Counted from the first letter of the stretch, positions 23,401 to 37,030 are shown. The stretch: 64,000 bases of DNA from Chromobotia macracanthus (GCA_036877525.1 JAZGTH010000001.1:10812001-10876000), one strand, 5' to 3'. The notes: generated from the sequence alone by a model not told the origin. Numbers and translations are program-made.

Positions 23401-25250
23401 CATGACAGGGCACCACTAAGACGTAGGGTGAGATGGGAAGGTCAACCAACAGCCACGGTCATTAGCTCCTGCGTCTAACCTGATGACAATGGATCCTGAC
23501 AATGAAGCACTGCAACGAGCTCAGGCTTTGTTAGTGCAGTGACCTCTTTAGCAGTCAGTATGCTACAAGTCACATCCAGGAAGCAGGAATATCCTGATGG
23601 GCTGAGAATGTCAATCCATGACATTGTGTATTTTTTATATGGCATCCACTGCCATAATGTTTTTCTTAGCATTTTATTTTAATATACAGTGATCGTTGAC
23701 ATCTGTTTCTCTCTGTTTTGCGAAAGGTATGTAACTGCCTTCGTTAAAACCAAAGTCTTACCATGTTCTCATACTGAAATTTCATCTGCTCTTTGCAGAA
23801 GTGTGTGTGTGACAAATTTGAGCAAAACCTCATTTTGAGGACATCCTTGTTTGTAAAAATGTTATAAAAATATAGTAAACAATTGTGCAAATTGTAAAAA
23901 TAGTAAAAGTTTTCTGTTTGGGTTAGACTGTGGGTTAGGTTATATTGTTTATAACTAGCTGTGTATCAAAACAATATAATTCAAAGGAATGTCCCCATTT
24001 GTATAGATAAGTAAATGTGTGTGTGTGTTTGAGTGTGAGAAATCCATTACTGTTTCGCATTTTGGTATTTAGTGTACTGAATAAAACATTTTACTGTGTA
24101 AATAGACATCTTTTGTTGATACAGCTATAGCTTCTCCTATAGTGTTGAGTGCTTATGTAACTTAAGCTTCTCACAGAAAGGTCAGAAAAGAATGCCATTG
24201 TATAAGCTGTGTTAGGGTCTACTGGGGTTCATTGCCATTTAGTGCCATTTAAAAAGATGTTCGCTGCCCTGAAACGTTCCAATAAAGCCCCCACGTCTTG
24301 CTTAAAGGACAGCCAGGCCAGGAACATGACTCCAGGTGTTAAACGCAGTGTTAAAACTATTGCATGCTGTTATACGCATCAATAAAGTAAAATAAAAAGG
24401 TCTCCTTGGGCCAAATCGTGATTCGTAGTCAAACCACCCTGAATTTAAATGCAAATTGTTAATGGAAGGAAAAACGTGCATAAAATCTCTTTACGTGGTC
24501 TAAACCTCTGGGTGGACTCCTTTCGCAGATTTCACACCTCTAAGTGATCTTAAGTCGTCTTTCATGTCATTTTATTAAACTTCTCCCCCAATAGTCTTTC
24601 ATTCACACCTGAAGCTAAATAGCATTACATGTCATTTACTCCATTCAAGCTGGGAGGACCAGTCGTCTCAAGGGAGTATTAGCTCGTAGAAAAACTCCCA
24701 GGGTCAACAATGAATATTTAAAATGACCTCTATATCAAATTAGACTTGACCTGGAATGTGTGGTTCTGCCTGATGGACCCTAAAAGGTTCATGATTTGCC
24801 ATTACACAAGCCACCATTGAGAGGCCTGGGGTAAAAAAGTAGTTATAATTCTTTCCCTTGTCAAGCCTTTTGTGAGGACAAAGAGGGTTTTACATATGTA
24901 TAGTGAGGCTGTTACTGGAGAGAGACTGCTTGAATCAATATGACTAATTAGGGAATGGGATGTTTTGAATTCAATGTAATTGTACACACTGACAAACACA
25001 GGCAGAAGCTGTACATCCTTTGCATGGATGCTTTGATTCCTACAACCTCAAGGGTCATAACGACTGCCATTGCACTCCCTGACAAGCACACAGCTTGTAA
25101 TGAGCTGAAAGCAATGGTAGACTGAACGTTTAGGATGTTAATGGGAAGAGATGGTATTGATTCACAGACGAACCTATATACTCTGTCTAGGAATCAGGAT
25201 GGCTCTCTCCCATTTGCAGTTTATGGTCTCAAACGCACAAAGCAGTAAAG
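20470..25250. other. Intergenic, no gene recognised
   Basis: AT-rich sequence with a pyrimidine-rich stretch at about 21187-21245 and scattered short open frames. I see neither spliced exons nor a named transposon. Confidence 0.4.
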
Positions 25251-25259
25251 CTTTGGTGT

Positions 25260-25735
25260 ACATGCAAATTTGATTTCTCCGGAGGCTGCCTTTCTGTTCG
25301 CGGCCCCATCGAGAAGCACTTTCCATTTGAACTTCGTCGTCCCTCGCCAGGTTAAATGGACTCGATCTTCTTGTGCGGTGCGTGCTGAAGGAGGCCTCAG
25401 GATATTCAATGTACATAAACCCTGATGCATGTTGCATAGAATTGCAGAGGTTGAGAGGAACAATTGCTTAATTTAGGGAGCTTTTAAATGTGAACTTGAC
25501 ACGCATGACTCGCAAGGCCACATAAACAGATGACACAATGTACCTCTGGGCCTCTCTCAGGCAGCGGCTACAGTCACGGGAAGATCAATCCATGCGTTGT
25601 CTTAACGGCTTGCCGGCGGCAGTGAGTGCTGCAAAATTGATTGCGGATGTCCTCCTCCCCTTGTAGCTTGCTCTTATGAGATTTGGTTAATGCTCTGTGT
25701 TTCCCCATGGCGGGCTTCTTGCCCTCTTTTCTCTT
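25260..25735. promoter_or_regulatory. Two CpG-dense patches, candidate conserved non-coding element
   Basis: About 10 CpG in 25275-25385 and about 8 in 25560-25720, with little CpG on either side. Composition is balanced and non-repetitive. Open frames on the minus strand start with unsupported codons. Proposed as regulatory from composition only. Confidence 0.25.
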
Positions 25736-25739
25736 GATG

Positions 25740-27540
25740 TCTTCATTCTGTAAATTCATTCTGTTGTTTTAGTCATCACTTAAAAGTCACCACATTTGCA
25801 GCTTCAGTTGTGATTTTGTTATAATATGTGTTTGTAATTTTCATAAATACAGAATAAGTACTTTATTGGTCTTTTAGGCATGAGCTCCAATGTGGCACCT
25901 ATGTTTCTGTGGGGATGTGATTGCAATATCCTGTGTCTATGTCTGTGTCAAAACAACTGCAGTTTTTGCAGAATGTTTGTGTACAGTTTATTGGTTTGTG
26001 GCAGCATGATTGCCCATTTAACAAATGGTTTATAATTAGATTTTAATATTATATTGTATAGTTTTATATTGTTTGGTTAACAAAACCTTGTGCCTTATTT
26101 TTATTAAATGTAAAAAAGCATTAACCCAGTTGCTTTATATGTAGTCATTCTACATATTCTGTAATGCTAAATGCAGAAAAAGTAAATTAATATAGGATTT
26201 TATAGGAATAGAAATGTTTATGTTCCCATATGGAAGGTATATAACCCCTGTTTACCTCTGTGTAATTTTACCTCAGTCCTTCAGTTTCATTACATATGTT
26301 GGGCAGAGGTCAAGTGACCAAATGCCAGTAAGTGAACCAGCCCACAAACCCAATCTTGGCAAGAAACTCTATAATCAGTCTAACTGGTTTGACAAACCTG
26401 TTCTCGTGCTCTGAGGTTTGGATGAGTTACAGCTCAATTTTCTCCCGGCTGTGTCGGAATAGCCTAGAGGAGGAACACTAGCAGATATGAAGGTGAACAG
26501 GTTTGGATCTAAGCGAATACTGTATCTCTCTCCAAGGACGATCCACGATGCGCCCTGATGATGATGAAGGCTATTTCTCATTTCGAGAAGGATATTCAGG
26601 CTACAGTGATTAGAATGTCACTGGAATGTGGAACTGTAAGCTTGTAGATCTTCTAGAACATCTGTGAACTGGCTCCAATTAGAAGCCATCTGACAGAGCA
26701 TTGGATTATGGGATTTGCAGTTTTACAGCTGGTTGACCAATATGGGCATGATGCCTGAGGGCTTGTGGAAAATTAAGTGTAAGGTATTGATTGGTGCAGG
26801 CGTGTTTGAAGATCTTATACTCTGAGGATTTTTTTCCCAAAGCAACATGAAGGATATGGAGCTTTTGGCAGTATATTACCTGCTACTGTTATGGCCTCTG
26901 GTGTATACTGAACTTACACTTCACATCCTAAAACACTCATAAAACACGGAGACTTTTAATGTTAGCAAAACAAGCCTAAAGCCAAACCTCTTGTAGGTAA
27001 TAGCACAATGTTCAGTAAGCATTATCTGGCCTTAGAATGCTGAAGCCAGACCAGACTAGTAATGGAACTTTCTTTAGGAAAAAGGACAACAGGGCTTAGC
27101 AATAGTCACACAACTGTAACTTAGTGGTTGTATTGTGATGATCTGAAGATGATCTGAATGCCAGGGTGATAGTCTAACTGGACCCTCACAGATTTAATTT
27201 TCATTTGCTACATCTTTTAGAGAGAGGCGGGTTCTCCAACTGACCGCCACACATTAAGGGAATTTATTTCAATTGTGTAAACGTACAGTGTGATGTTTTG
27301 TAACATCATATTGTACATATAAGCATAACGTTCCTGCATTGTATGTATTGAATTGAATAAAAACCTCTTCAGTTGTAGCAGGCTGAAGTTTTTACAAATT
27401 GGGTGGCACACATTGAAATGTTGTGCTGAGTTATACCTCGTGAAATTGACTGTAACATCTTATCTTTAATAAAACAGTAAAAAAAATCAACCCAAAATCA
27501 AGTTGCATAGTTTCCTGTGTGTGAAAGGAACAGCTAATCA
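25740..27540. other. Intergenic, no gene recognised
   Basis: AT-rich, unique-looking sequence without recognisable coding exons or repeat families. Confidence 0.4.
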
Positions 27541-27543
27541 TTA

Positions 27544-27715
27544 CCCTGCTCAATAAAAAACAGCTAAAACCAAGCTGTATTCCAGCTAAGACCAGCTTCA
27601 CCAGCTAAAAAAGTGGGAAGAACCCTTCTAAAACCAGCCTGGATTAGCTAAAACCAGGCTAGATAACCAGCTAAACCTAAAGCCTAGGCTGGCTGTAGCT
27701 GTTTTTTCAACAGGG
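27544..27715. mobile_element. 172-bp MITE with terminal inverted repeats and TA duplication
   Basis: The ends 'CCCTGCTCAATAAAAAACAG' and, in reverse complement, 'CCCTGTTGAAAAAACAGCTA' are imperfect inverted repeats, and the element is flanked by TA on both sides (27542-27543, 27716-27717). The interior repeats 'CCAGCT'/'AGCTAAAACCAG' units on both strands. This is a non-autonomous DNA element of a type I know from many copies in cyprinid genomes. No transposase. Confidence 0.8.
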
Positions 27716-27719
27716 TAGC

Positions 27720-30290
27720 TATTAGCCACAACAACAATTCAGCAGGGACACAAAGTATTTGCCCCTTTATTTGCTTCCATTATTTCTTCCCCGTTACCAA
27801 TTAATGTAAGTGACAGACGCTGATGATGTTGCAGATAGGGGAAGTGAAGCATTTCTGAACTGTTAGCAAGAGTCACAAGCATGTCTTCAAGTACAGTAGT
27901 ACAGAACACTGAATAACGAGGCAGTCCATCAGCAGCACTGTACAGCAGAATAATTATCCTTGACTTCCCTCCTGTATTGCTGTATTTCATTTGTCTGTTG
28001 CAGTGCTGTTACAATTACTAACCTACAATTATTCTTTCTTTGCACCATGAGCAGATTCAATGACCTTCTCTCTCTCTACTTTTTCAGCTTTTATCATTAC
28101 TTCAAGTCAGCAGCTCGGTGCAGGAGTATGTATCTGAATCTGTGTGAGGTTAAGACATGAGGAGCCACCTTGATGTTCAAACAAAGAAACCCCATTGGTT
28201 CCCTAATATATTGTCAATGCAGTAGATCTTTATGTGAACTGGTGGTTTTATAGTGACTTAAGCTGTACTTGTACTGGACCCAGAGCTCTTGCAAACTATG
28301 TATTACTTAACAGCTTTAGTCCTCATAATTCATTCATATTTGGCTTTCATACAAGCACTGCATTGGATACACTCCATTTGCTTTGGTGTATACCAAATCT
28401 TACCTCATACTTCTGTTCATGTCAGCCAATGTTTTACTCACACATTGCTTGTGAATTAACCTGAGACTGCACATTTATTATGTGACTTAACCTCCTACAA
28501 TCAACCTCCAGCTAACCTACATCTACCTCATTCGCTTTCTTTGCTTTAGAATCTCCCAGCTGATATGAACCCATGGCAGTGAATTATAGTTCAATTAACC
28601 TGTTTCACCAAAACTCACCATCATTGTCACCCACTACATGAAAAGGTCTGACAGACATGACTTCAATTCTCTTCCTCTTTTTTAATTTGATAACACTACA
28701 GATAAATTGTGTTCACACTACTACACACTGAACTTCAAACATGCTATAGTTTTTGTGTTAGTTTGCACGTTTTTTACTTAAAATTACACATTATAGAAAC
28801 AATATAAAGGTTTTTGGTTAAATATCAGTCAGGGTTTGTTTCAGTTTTTGCTAATATGATAGAGTTGCCCTCAGATGTCATGCCAATGGGCCATTTTCAT
28901 TCTTGATGGAATGGCAGGGTGTACCAATAGGTCAAGGTTCATAGCCCAGTGGGCCTTTGAAAGTAAATTTCGTAACTACATAGATTTTCCATTTAATAAA
29001 TACATTGTAAACACTCCTGTATCTACTATATCATATAAATTAATGTTAAACAATAATGGCAACTATAACTATGATTGTAACTATATGAGCATCCACACCA
29101 ACAGACTGTAAGATTGTGTTCATTCTAAGTGTGCACTGCAGTTATGTTCATAGTCAATGTTTTCATTGACATCTCCTGGAAGAAAATACAACAATAGTGT
29201 GGACGCTACCTTAGATTTAGAATGATTTTGGGTACTTTGTGGTTATAGTAATGATTACAGTTATCAATCCTGGTATGAACATGCCTAGCAGGAATAATAA
29301 TTCACAGCTCTCTCTAGCTAATACAAACTTCCTTACAGTGCATGTGTTGGTTAACCAGGAAACAATTGTATTAAAAGTACCAGACTGCTTTTAAGGAAGA
29401 GCTAGTTGCTAGATGTAGGTTTATTGTGCAAGGTTCATGTCTTTAAATGAAATCTTTAATGAGATCTTTAAATCTTCAGATTTGGACCAGACTTTATGCT
29501 CAGACACTCTTGGCCAGAGCTGAGCATCTTGCAACTGCAGGTTTTCTCTTCTTGAATTGTGTTCTCTGGGACTATGGGGTTAAAGTGCATCAGTAGTGTA
29601 TTGTAGCATTACAGTACCTGATAGGATACATATATAGTCATGTTTTTAGACAGCCCACTGTGGTGTGGCGTGAGCTTGCTTACTGCACGCATGGCTAGCC
29701 TCTAGCTCTGGAGTTCTTAAAAATGTTAACATCTGCATGTTATGTAACAATGGACAGGGCTTTTTAGAGTATAGGTACTATTTTTAGGGCCCTGGCTTTT
29801 TTGCCAAGCCCTAATATCTTCTTTTTAAATTTTCTATCTCAGTTTATCATCATCATTCTGTTTTCTTAAATGCCCTCTCTGTGTTTGCCCTGAAAACACC
29901 CCATTATGTCCGCATCAGTCCACAAGTTTCTTTTTCATTCAACAAAACCGTTACTGGGGGAACAGAAATTGCACGAGGTAGTTTGTTTTTTTATCTGGTT
30001 ATAACTCATCTAGATTTCTCTCCATGGAATTTGATAATTTCACAAAAATAGTGTTTTCAAATAGTGTTCTCAACAGTTCTGCTGTTTCTCACTTATGATT
30101 GCCTTTGGTTTACTTTTGTAATAAGCAGCACTGCCAAAGCTAGACTTGTGTATGTGCCAAGCTGTTTGATGTGCATGCCTGCAGTGTATTCCCAGCCCCT
30201 GCTGCTGGCATGGCAGCCTGAGGTATTGTTTTGGGGACTCATGTTAGATGGGGTGGCTTAGACAGCTGGGGTGGATGAAGGCAACACTGG
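27720..30290. other. Intergenic, no gene recognised
   Basis: AT-rich sequence with many short open frames, none with splice context or known motif. Confidence 0.4.
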
Positions 30291-30292
30291 CA

Positions 30293-30775
30293 CTCTGTTC
30301 CAAAACCTATTGGACTGTCTCCAATTTCATAGGCAGTGTTTTAAGTCATCATAAGTATGCAAAGGCTGTTTCAGAGGGTAGGCAACTTAATTATGTTGCA
30401 TCCTAAAATACCTTGTTTAAACATAAAAGGCAGAATGCATTATGGGATTGACTTCCTTTTCAGGGTCAAAGTCAATTCCATAATACATTTCAAAAAACAG
30501 AGTAAAATAATAAATCCAATGTCAGGCAAAGGAGAAATGTTGATTATAAATATGTTTCATTCAATATTGAAACGCATTTATAAAAATTTAAAAAGATTTA
30601 TTTTATCTTTTTTATTTTTTTAATGGATTTTATTTAAAACAGAATTTTGTAGTCAAAAGTCGTGCGCTATACTTGAGAATATTGCGTTCTTCCTCAAGTT
30701 GCCTATTGAAATCCATTGTGAGTTGAGTCTTCTCAACAAGGCAAAGAACTTGGTTTTGAGTTCAGACAGACTCTG
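30293..30775. repeat. Dispersed repeat copy 1 (about 480 bp)
   Basis: Starts 'CTCTGTTCCAAAACCT' and shares an alignable 150-190 bp left part with the element at 50205 (both have 'AGGCTGTT' and 'TAATTAT.TTGC.TCCTAA'). A possible decayed right end 'GGTTTTGAGTTCAGACAG' lies near 30751-30768, giving a similar total length. The right boundary is uncertain. Confidence 0.5.
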
Positions 30776-30779
30776 GGAA

Positions 30780-32200
30780 AAAGCTAATTTGTGTAACCCT
30801 GTATTGATGTTGGCTTCTTCTTAATAGACATAGATCATTAGGAGAAATGTTGAGTTCTGTTGCTTGAGAAAGAGATGCTATCTGAGGCAGTTCATTTCTG
30901 TTCATTTAGCTGTCTATAAATCATTAAATACTTAAATACATAAATTGCAATGGTTATGGTCATGTAGCTAAGACACGTGATATGCATTTCACTAAATTCC
31001 ATTCTAGGCTTTGTGATTTGAGCTCTGCACAAGTCATGTCATATTTTTCACATGCGGTTTATTACACACAGTTTCTCTTTATGGTAGGCATTCATGCCAC
31101 TCGGCACGCAAGATGAAAATTTGATTTTAACTGGTTTTAATAATGTTCACCAAACACTAATAATAGCCTTTCATGTTTATGACTGCTCATTCGACTACAC
31201 ATGGCCATCGTTCATAAACATGCAGCTGTAGGGCCTTTTATCACAGTTCTGTTGGGTTTAAAAGCACAACATAGCGTTTCCAGAATGCACATGGATGTTT
31301 TGTCAACATAAGATCTGATCTGAAAAATAAATTGCTTTAAATGCCTGTGCTCTTTCTTCTTTGATCTCAGGAGTTCTGCTTTCCATTCACTTAACCCCCT
31401 CGAGTATTATTTACAAATTTCATTAATCAAAAACATCTCAATGTTGTATGACTAGGGAAAACACAAGATCCCTTGTATGGGATGTTTACTTGCATACTAC
31501 TACCTACAAAGCCCCTCACAGCATTTCTTTGTTTTTTTTAAACCATCTGCCACAATTTGCCTTGGTCTTAGCTTTAGGTTTGGCATATTCTTTGGGTTGG
31601 TGAATCTTCTCAAGCTCATAAGGTCTCGTTGGATAATACTCATGTATACCTAGACCATCCACATGGGAATGACTGCATCTTATGGTCCAGAGTTTCACAA
31701 GCATTTCACTCCTCCCCGGCTTGATATTTAATAATCCATTAAGGGAGTTTATGTAACACCAGCCAAGCTAATGTGTTCCTTTTGACATTGGGTGGGCCCA
31801 TTAAGCTAGCAAGGATTCCCAGGGCTGTTAGATTGATGGATTTGACCCATTCACTGAAGTCCCCTTTGTGAATATTGTATTACAGTCAGCTGGCCCTGGA
31901 AGCAGGTACTCCGCTGTTTGTTTTGCATGTTGGTTGTCCAGATGCCAAGACCTGTATTGGACTGAGCATGCAAACCGAGAGCAATTATTTGTCCGCTAAT
32001 GCCTTTGCATTAAAAAAGGAGCACTTTGCCAGAATGATAAACAGAGCAGTCGTACCCCTGGCACTTCTCATAGAGATCTCCACTGAGCTGCTGACATCAT
32101 GACGCTGAGGCAGCTGTGCACCACAGAAGCTCATCGTGTAGGTTTCTTTGTTTCATCAGCTTGGTCATTGTTTGGAATAATACATCTGTCAAAGCTTAAT
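30780..32200. other. Intergenic, no gene recognised
   Basis: No spliced exon or repeat family recognised. From about 31.8 kb the sequence becomes less AT-rich and leads into the CpG-dense patch that follows. Confidence 0.35.
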
Positions 32201-32204
32201 TGTG

Positions 32205-32600
32205 CCAGGCATATTTCAGGAACAGACAGTGATGTTCTATTTTGCGCGCACCAGCTGCTTGTAGATAAGGCGGCACTTGATACGGCGGGAAGGAGCGGTT
32301 ATCCTCTGGAAATTAAGCGGGAAATTAAACGACAAAATGAGCTGCCTGTCGTGCCCGAAACCCAATGGAGATACATATCTTCACCTGCTTGCAGCATGTG
32401 TCCCTGTACCTGAACGGATTTATGCTGTCCTACCTGATCTGTCACCCTAACCTACAACCACCCCCCGACCATCACTCCCTCCATCCAAACCATCCAAACT
32501 GCAGTTTAATCGTGTGAAATTCATGAGAATGGCAGCAGGGAGGTTAACGAGATGTGTAAAAAGCGGAGCGCTTTTGTTCTGCTCCCTCCTTTATCTACTG
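32205..32600. promoter_or_regulatory. CpG-dense patch, candidate conserved non-coding element
   Basis: About 10 CpG in 32240-32360 with further ones to 32575, in a CpG-poor setting and without repeat signature. It includes AT-rich 'AATTAAGCGGGAAATTAAAC', which could bind homeodomain or E2F-type factors. Function inferred from composition only. Confidence 0.25.
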
Positions 32601-32974
32601 GGCCAGATGCAGCAGGCTTATTTCTCCTTTGTTATACAGATATTTGATTAATTTGACTGTTTTGAATATTAAATTGTGCTGTTGTGCTGACATTTACCAT
32701 TGTCAATCATTAGAATGCTTAATGCCTCATAATCCCAGCCTGTGTAATTCCTGTTGTACTGTTTGGACCATTTATATGGAATTGAGATGGAAATGAAACT
32801 AAGGAGAAAGTCTTCCAAATGGTAGCATAAATGGTAGCATTGTTCCCAGTTTTGGAACAATAACAAGGTTATAGTTGTGGGATGTGTCTGGGCAACAAGT
32901 TGGAATGATTCCACTGCTTCTTGTTGACTTCATTAGTGTTGATGAAGTCAACAACCACACGCTACATCATTACA

Positions 32975-33420
32975 GGAAAAGAAATGAAAATTCCCTCATC
33001 ATTTACTCCCTGCGGAACACAAAAGGCACAAAATATAATTAATGATATAAAGAATGTTTTAGCTGTTTCTTTCTGTGTAATGGAATTTACAATTAACTTT
33101 CAAACTCCCAAAAAGGATGTAAAGATAGCATAAAACTGGTATGTCTTTTCAACCTACAGCTGAATTTTTATGTAATGCAGTGATGAGAAAGAAAGAGAAA
33201 GGGAAAGAGAGAGAGGGGGCAAATTAAACAGTTTACACAAAAATTATATAATTTACTGGTTGCAGTGTTTTGTGCAGTTACTGTGAATGGGGACTGGAGC
33301 TTTCTATAAAACTATTATTAAGTAGTCCATCTGACTTCCAAGTCTTCTGAAGCCATACAATAGCTTTGTGTGACAAACAAATCACAGCTGAAATCATTAC
33401 TGACAGACTGATGACTGCAT
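32975..33420. repeat. Decayed non-autonomous DNA element, two segments
   Basis: Segment 32985-33150 ('CTCATCATTTACTCCC', 'GGAACACAAAA', later 'AAAAAGGATGTAAAGATAGC') and segment 33283-33420 ('GGGGACTGGAGCTTT', 'AGTAGTCCAT', 'TCTTCTGAAGCCATACAATA', 'GCTTTGTGTGA') both match, from memory, parts of a short transposon common in cypriniform fishes. The gap between contains a GA-rich tract (33187-33217). Likely one interrupted or two nested copies. Confidence 0.5.
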
Positions 33421-33896
33421 ATTCAATTGCCTTTCAATTTCTGTGTTGTAGCTTTTTTCTGCACTGTCAAACAAAACAACCAACCTAGTGTAATCTTCTA
33501 TATTCTACCACACAACACTCAGTGTCAGATATCTGGGGCCACTCTGAAACAAGACGTTTCACCCCAGCACTCCACAGTTCACTGGGGCCCTACAGCCGCT
33601 GATAAAATATAGGGTGGAAAAAGGCCAACAGCATTGAACAGGACATTAAAGGAGACAATAAATGATTCCTAAATCGATCTGACCTTTTCCGCAAATATAT
33701 TCAGCTCTGCAGAAATCGTCTGCTTTGGTTAACTTGGCGCAAGTATCCATCTGGGACGGCTGGCGAAACAGATGCCATCCTCAACTTGGCCTCTCCATCA
33801 TGGAATTTAATAGGCCATAACAATAAAAGTGGGAACACTGGGTGTGCCCAAGGGAAATCAACAGTGTGCTAGGCCAAGCAGTTAGAAACTGAATGT

Positions 33897-33922
<26 letters not shown>
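33897..33922. repeat. (GA)n microsatellite
   Basis: Uninterrupted GA dinucleotides, about 13 units. Confidence 0.9.
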
Positions 33923-33924
<2 letters not shown>

Positions 33925-33927
<3 letters not shown>

Positions 33928-36440
33928 AAAGGAAGAGAGAAGAATAAGAGTACAAATATAACTAAGGCCATTTATAACCTGATTCTGTGCTATTGTTTTC
34001 AAATGATGCCAGGCTGTCACCAACACAAGATGTTTGTGAGGGGTCTTCTGTAATAAGATTGTAGGTAGTTCAGTTGCTCTGACAGTTTGAACAGTCAAAT
34101 CAGCTAATTTATATCATAATGTTTTGCTTGTACACCTGCCACTAATTTTGTTGTTTGGCTTCTTGATCCATTTTGTGCTGTACTGCTCTCAAAAGCATGA
34201 GCATGGTAATTGAGTTAGTGAGTGATGGCGGTCTAATTAGTCTCAGTCCAGCACTTACGCTGAGTGATTTTTTTTACCCATGTAATAAACTGAGTTTTTT
34301 AATGTAGAAACATGTTTCTAATAGGGCAGTACACTCATTTCCTTCAGGCATTTTGTCATAGTTAAACAATATTTTTGTAAACAAATCACAGAGCTGTAAT
34401 TTAAACTCACAAACAGCATATACGCACACACCTGTTTGCATATAAATTCTTGGTCCTTTATAATTTAGTAGCTTTGCTATGTTTCATTTATCTGCTGTTT
34501 GTATGAGCATGAGTATGTTAGCATTCAGACCTCATTTAGTGACTATCCTCGAATGATAGATTGAATACATGCTAGTGTGAAATAACACTTCATACAAACA
34601 CACAGAACTGTCTTCTTCACTAAAAGTGTCTAGCTTCAGCAACTTGCTAAGCTTTGTGCCACTGTAAAGTGATTCTACAGTTCAGATGTGCTTCCTCATC
34701 AAATGACGTTTGGGTCTTATTGATTGACCATGTTTGTTGTGGGAGAAAACCTGCGTGAAAATGCTTTTACTCAGAAATTAGAATTCATAAATTTTATTAC
34801 ATCAATCAAATTAGCACTTAAATGTTTTTCCATGTTCACGATAGGATTTGCAACTATGCAAAAATCACTACTGGTGACCGTTGCCAGCCTTAGAAACATG
34901 GAATGTGTGAAAATGAATGTGTGATATTAGAAATTGGGTAACTAAGTGTTCCAACTGGGTTATGCTTATCTCAGATAAATAAGTCTATTCTGTTCTATTC
35001 ATTTCCATTCTATTCGTTCATATGCACTGTTCCATTAGTGCCCATATAGGCATGTTTATTGTCTGAACTCCATTTGTACATTTGTATGAGCCTGTCTATA
35101 TTTATATTATGCATTCAATAATATGAAACATTTCTGTGCACTTTGAACTCACCCTGTTCAAGCATTCAAGTCAAAAGAAGGCTATAATTCCCAGCTATTT
35201 CTGTCTGAGCCCAGAGATGATACTCTCGTGATACTGTCAATCAAGCAAGGATTATCGACAGCTGAAAAATTCAACCCTTCACCCCTCAGCATAATCTCAT
35301 ATGGTGTGTGTGGTGGAGATGAAAGGGCCACCTTCAGACCATGATCCTATTTGCCAGCACATTATGGTGCATTATTCCGCTACAGGTCATCTCAGTATAG
35401 GATCACACAAACTGCTATTAATATCCGAAACGCCCTTCCTAGCACCCATCAGACATGAAGTTGATGCTTGCTTTTGGATTATATTGATGTTGGTTTTCCA
35501 AGGCTGTTCCTCATATATTTGCTATTATGAAAGGCACATGTCACTGTAGGGTATCCATGGATTGTAGATGGGGGACGGGATGCTGATTGGGGTCTGACCT
35601 GGAGTTCTTATTAGACAGCTAAAGAGTGGGCCAGAGGTTGCAGATGGAGATGGATTACAGCAATTGGCCATGATGGGATTTCAAAGAGCATAGTAAAGTT
35701 CAGACTGCTTTGCTGGTGGCAGTGAGAAGATAGTTGTGGAGTGTGGAGATGATGTATGGATGTCTATGTGTCCATGTTGGGCAGAATGGTTACCCAGTGG
35801 AGATCTTTCTTATCAACAACACTGATTATTTGTAATTTTTACAGGATGATCGGCTAAGAGTACCGTCAGATTGGATTAGATTTAACCCAGCCACAACACT
35901 GTTTAACAGTCCACTGCTTGAGGCTGTCCACATACAGAGGCACATCTGTATGTGTATGTGTGTGGCTACCAATATCAAGCCTTTGTGGTTTCATTACAGT
36001 CTGAGACAACAAACGCATCCACTCCACTGCTATATATAATTCTTATAAAGATGATAGAGGCCATGGTATGAAATAGGAAGGAGGAGAGCAGTAGGGTCTA
36101 TATAGTTTATTAGACTGTTCACAGTAGGCTAGTAGGCTATAAAACAGTATTCATCAGTTGGTAAGATGCCCTGAATTTAAGTGCTAAGCTAGTTTGACTT
36201 GTTCTGTCAGTTGTTCCTTTTTGAACTGCAGTGAGGTTTGGCCCCGGGCTAAAGACAACGGCTTAAGAAACATAGTACATAATGTCTCAAAGAAGATCTA
36301 AACGTGCAGAAATGTTTGTGTGTAGGTGTGGTCTGTGGTAAGGTTAGGGGATAGAAAATATCTTTAGCTAAGTATAAAAATGGGATGCCTTAGATATAAA
36401 AAAAAGTAGAAATCAATGAAAAGTCCCCACCATAATATAA
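33925..36440. other. Intergenic, no gene recognised
   Basis: AT-rich sequence with no recognisable gene or repeat. Confidence 0.4.
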
Positions 36441-36504
36441 AAAGAAATGTAGGTGTATATATCTAGCCTCAGTTTGCCCCAGGGGGAGTGTCACTGTAAC
36501 AAGT

Positions 36505-36545
36505 ATACTGTAAATTGCTGTGGATAAAAGCGTCTGATAAATTAT
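36505..36545 (+). repeat. SINE/LINE-type tail fragment
   Basis: 'TGTGGATAAAAGCGTCTGAT' followed by AAATTATAA is the conserved 3' tail shared by many fish SINEs. The upstream body is too decayed to assign. Confidence 0.55.
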
Positions 36546-36940
36546 AACTTGCTATATTTTGTTTTTCTTATAGAACAGGGACATGTTGATCACTAATGTT
36601 AATCCCTAATGCTCAATTCTATCCTCCAAAAAAACAAAACAACTCTGTCTCTGTGATTAAACAACTAAGAGGCAAGTACACTACCTTCCGTGCCACTGCT
36701 CTATTTAATTTGCTACTAGGGGTAAACTAGGGATATTAACACACACTCTTTTAATAAAAAAACAAACTACATATGAAAGCAATTAATCATTAACAAAGGT
36801 GCCCTTAATGAGGAAAAAAAATATGGATGCATAAATGGATGTGCACATTTTAGGTTTACAGGTATGTATAAAAGCAAAGGTTTATCTTTGCTTATCATGT
36901 ATGATTATCAGTGGATATGTTTGTCAGCATGTTTAGATTT

Positions 36941-37030
36941 GCATTTATGCACTTGGCAGACACTTTCATTCAAAATGACCTATAGTGCATTCATTTTATA
37001 TGATAAAAATGTTTTCACTGTGTGTTTGTG
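36941..37030 (-). repeat. Decayed SINE 3' part, same family type as the copy at 17410
   Basis: On the minus strand it reads '...CATTTTTATCATATAAAATG', 'TGAATGCACTATAGGTC', 'AAAGTGTCTGCCAAGTGC', 'ATAAATGC', which follows the SINE tail order at moderate divergence. Confidence 0.5.
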
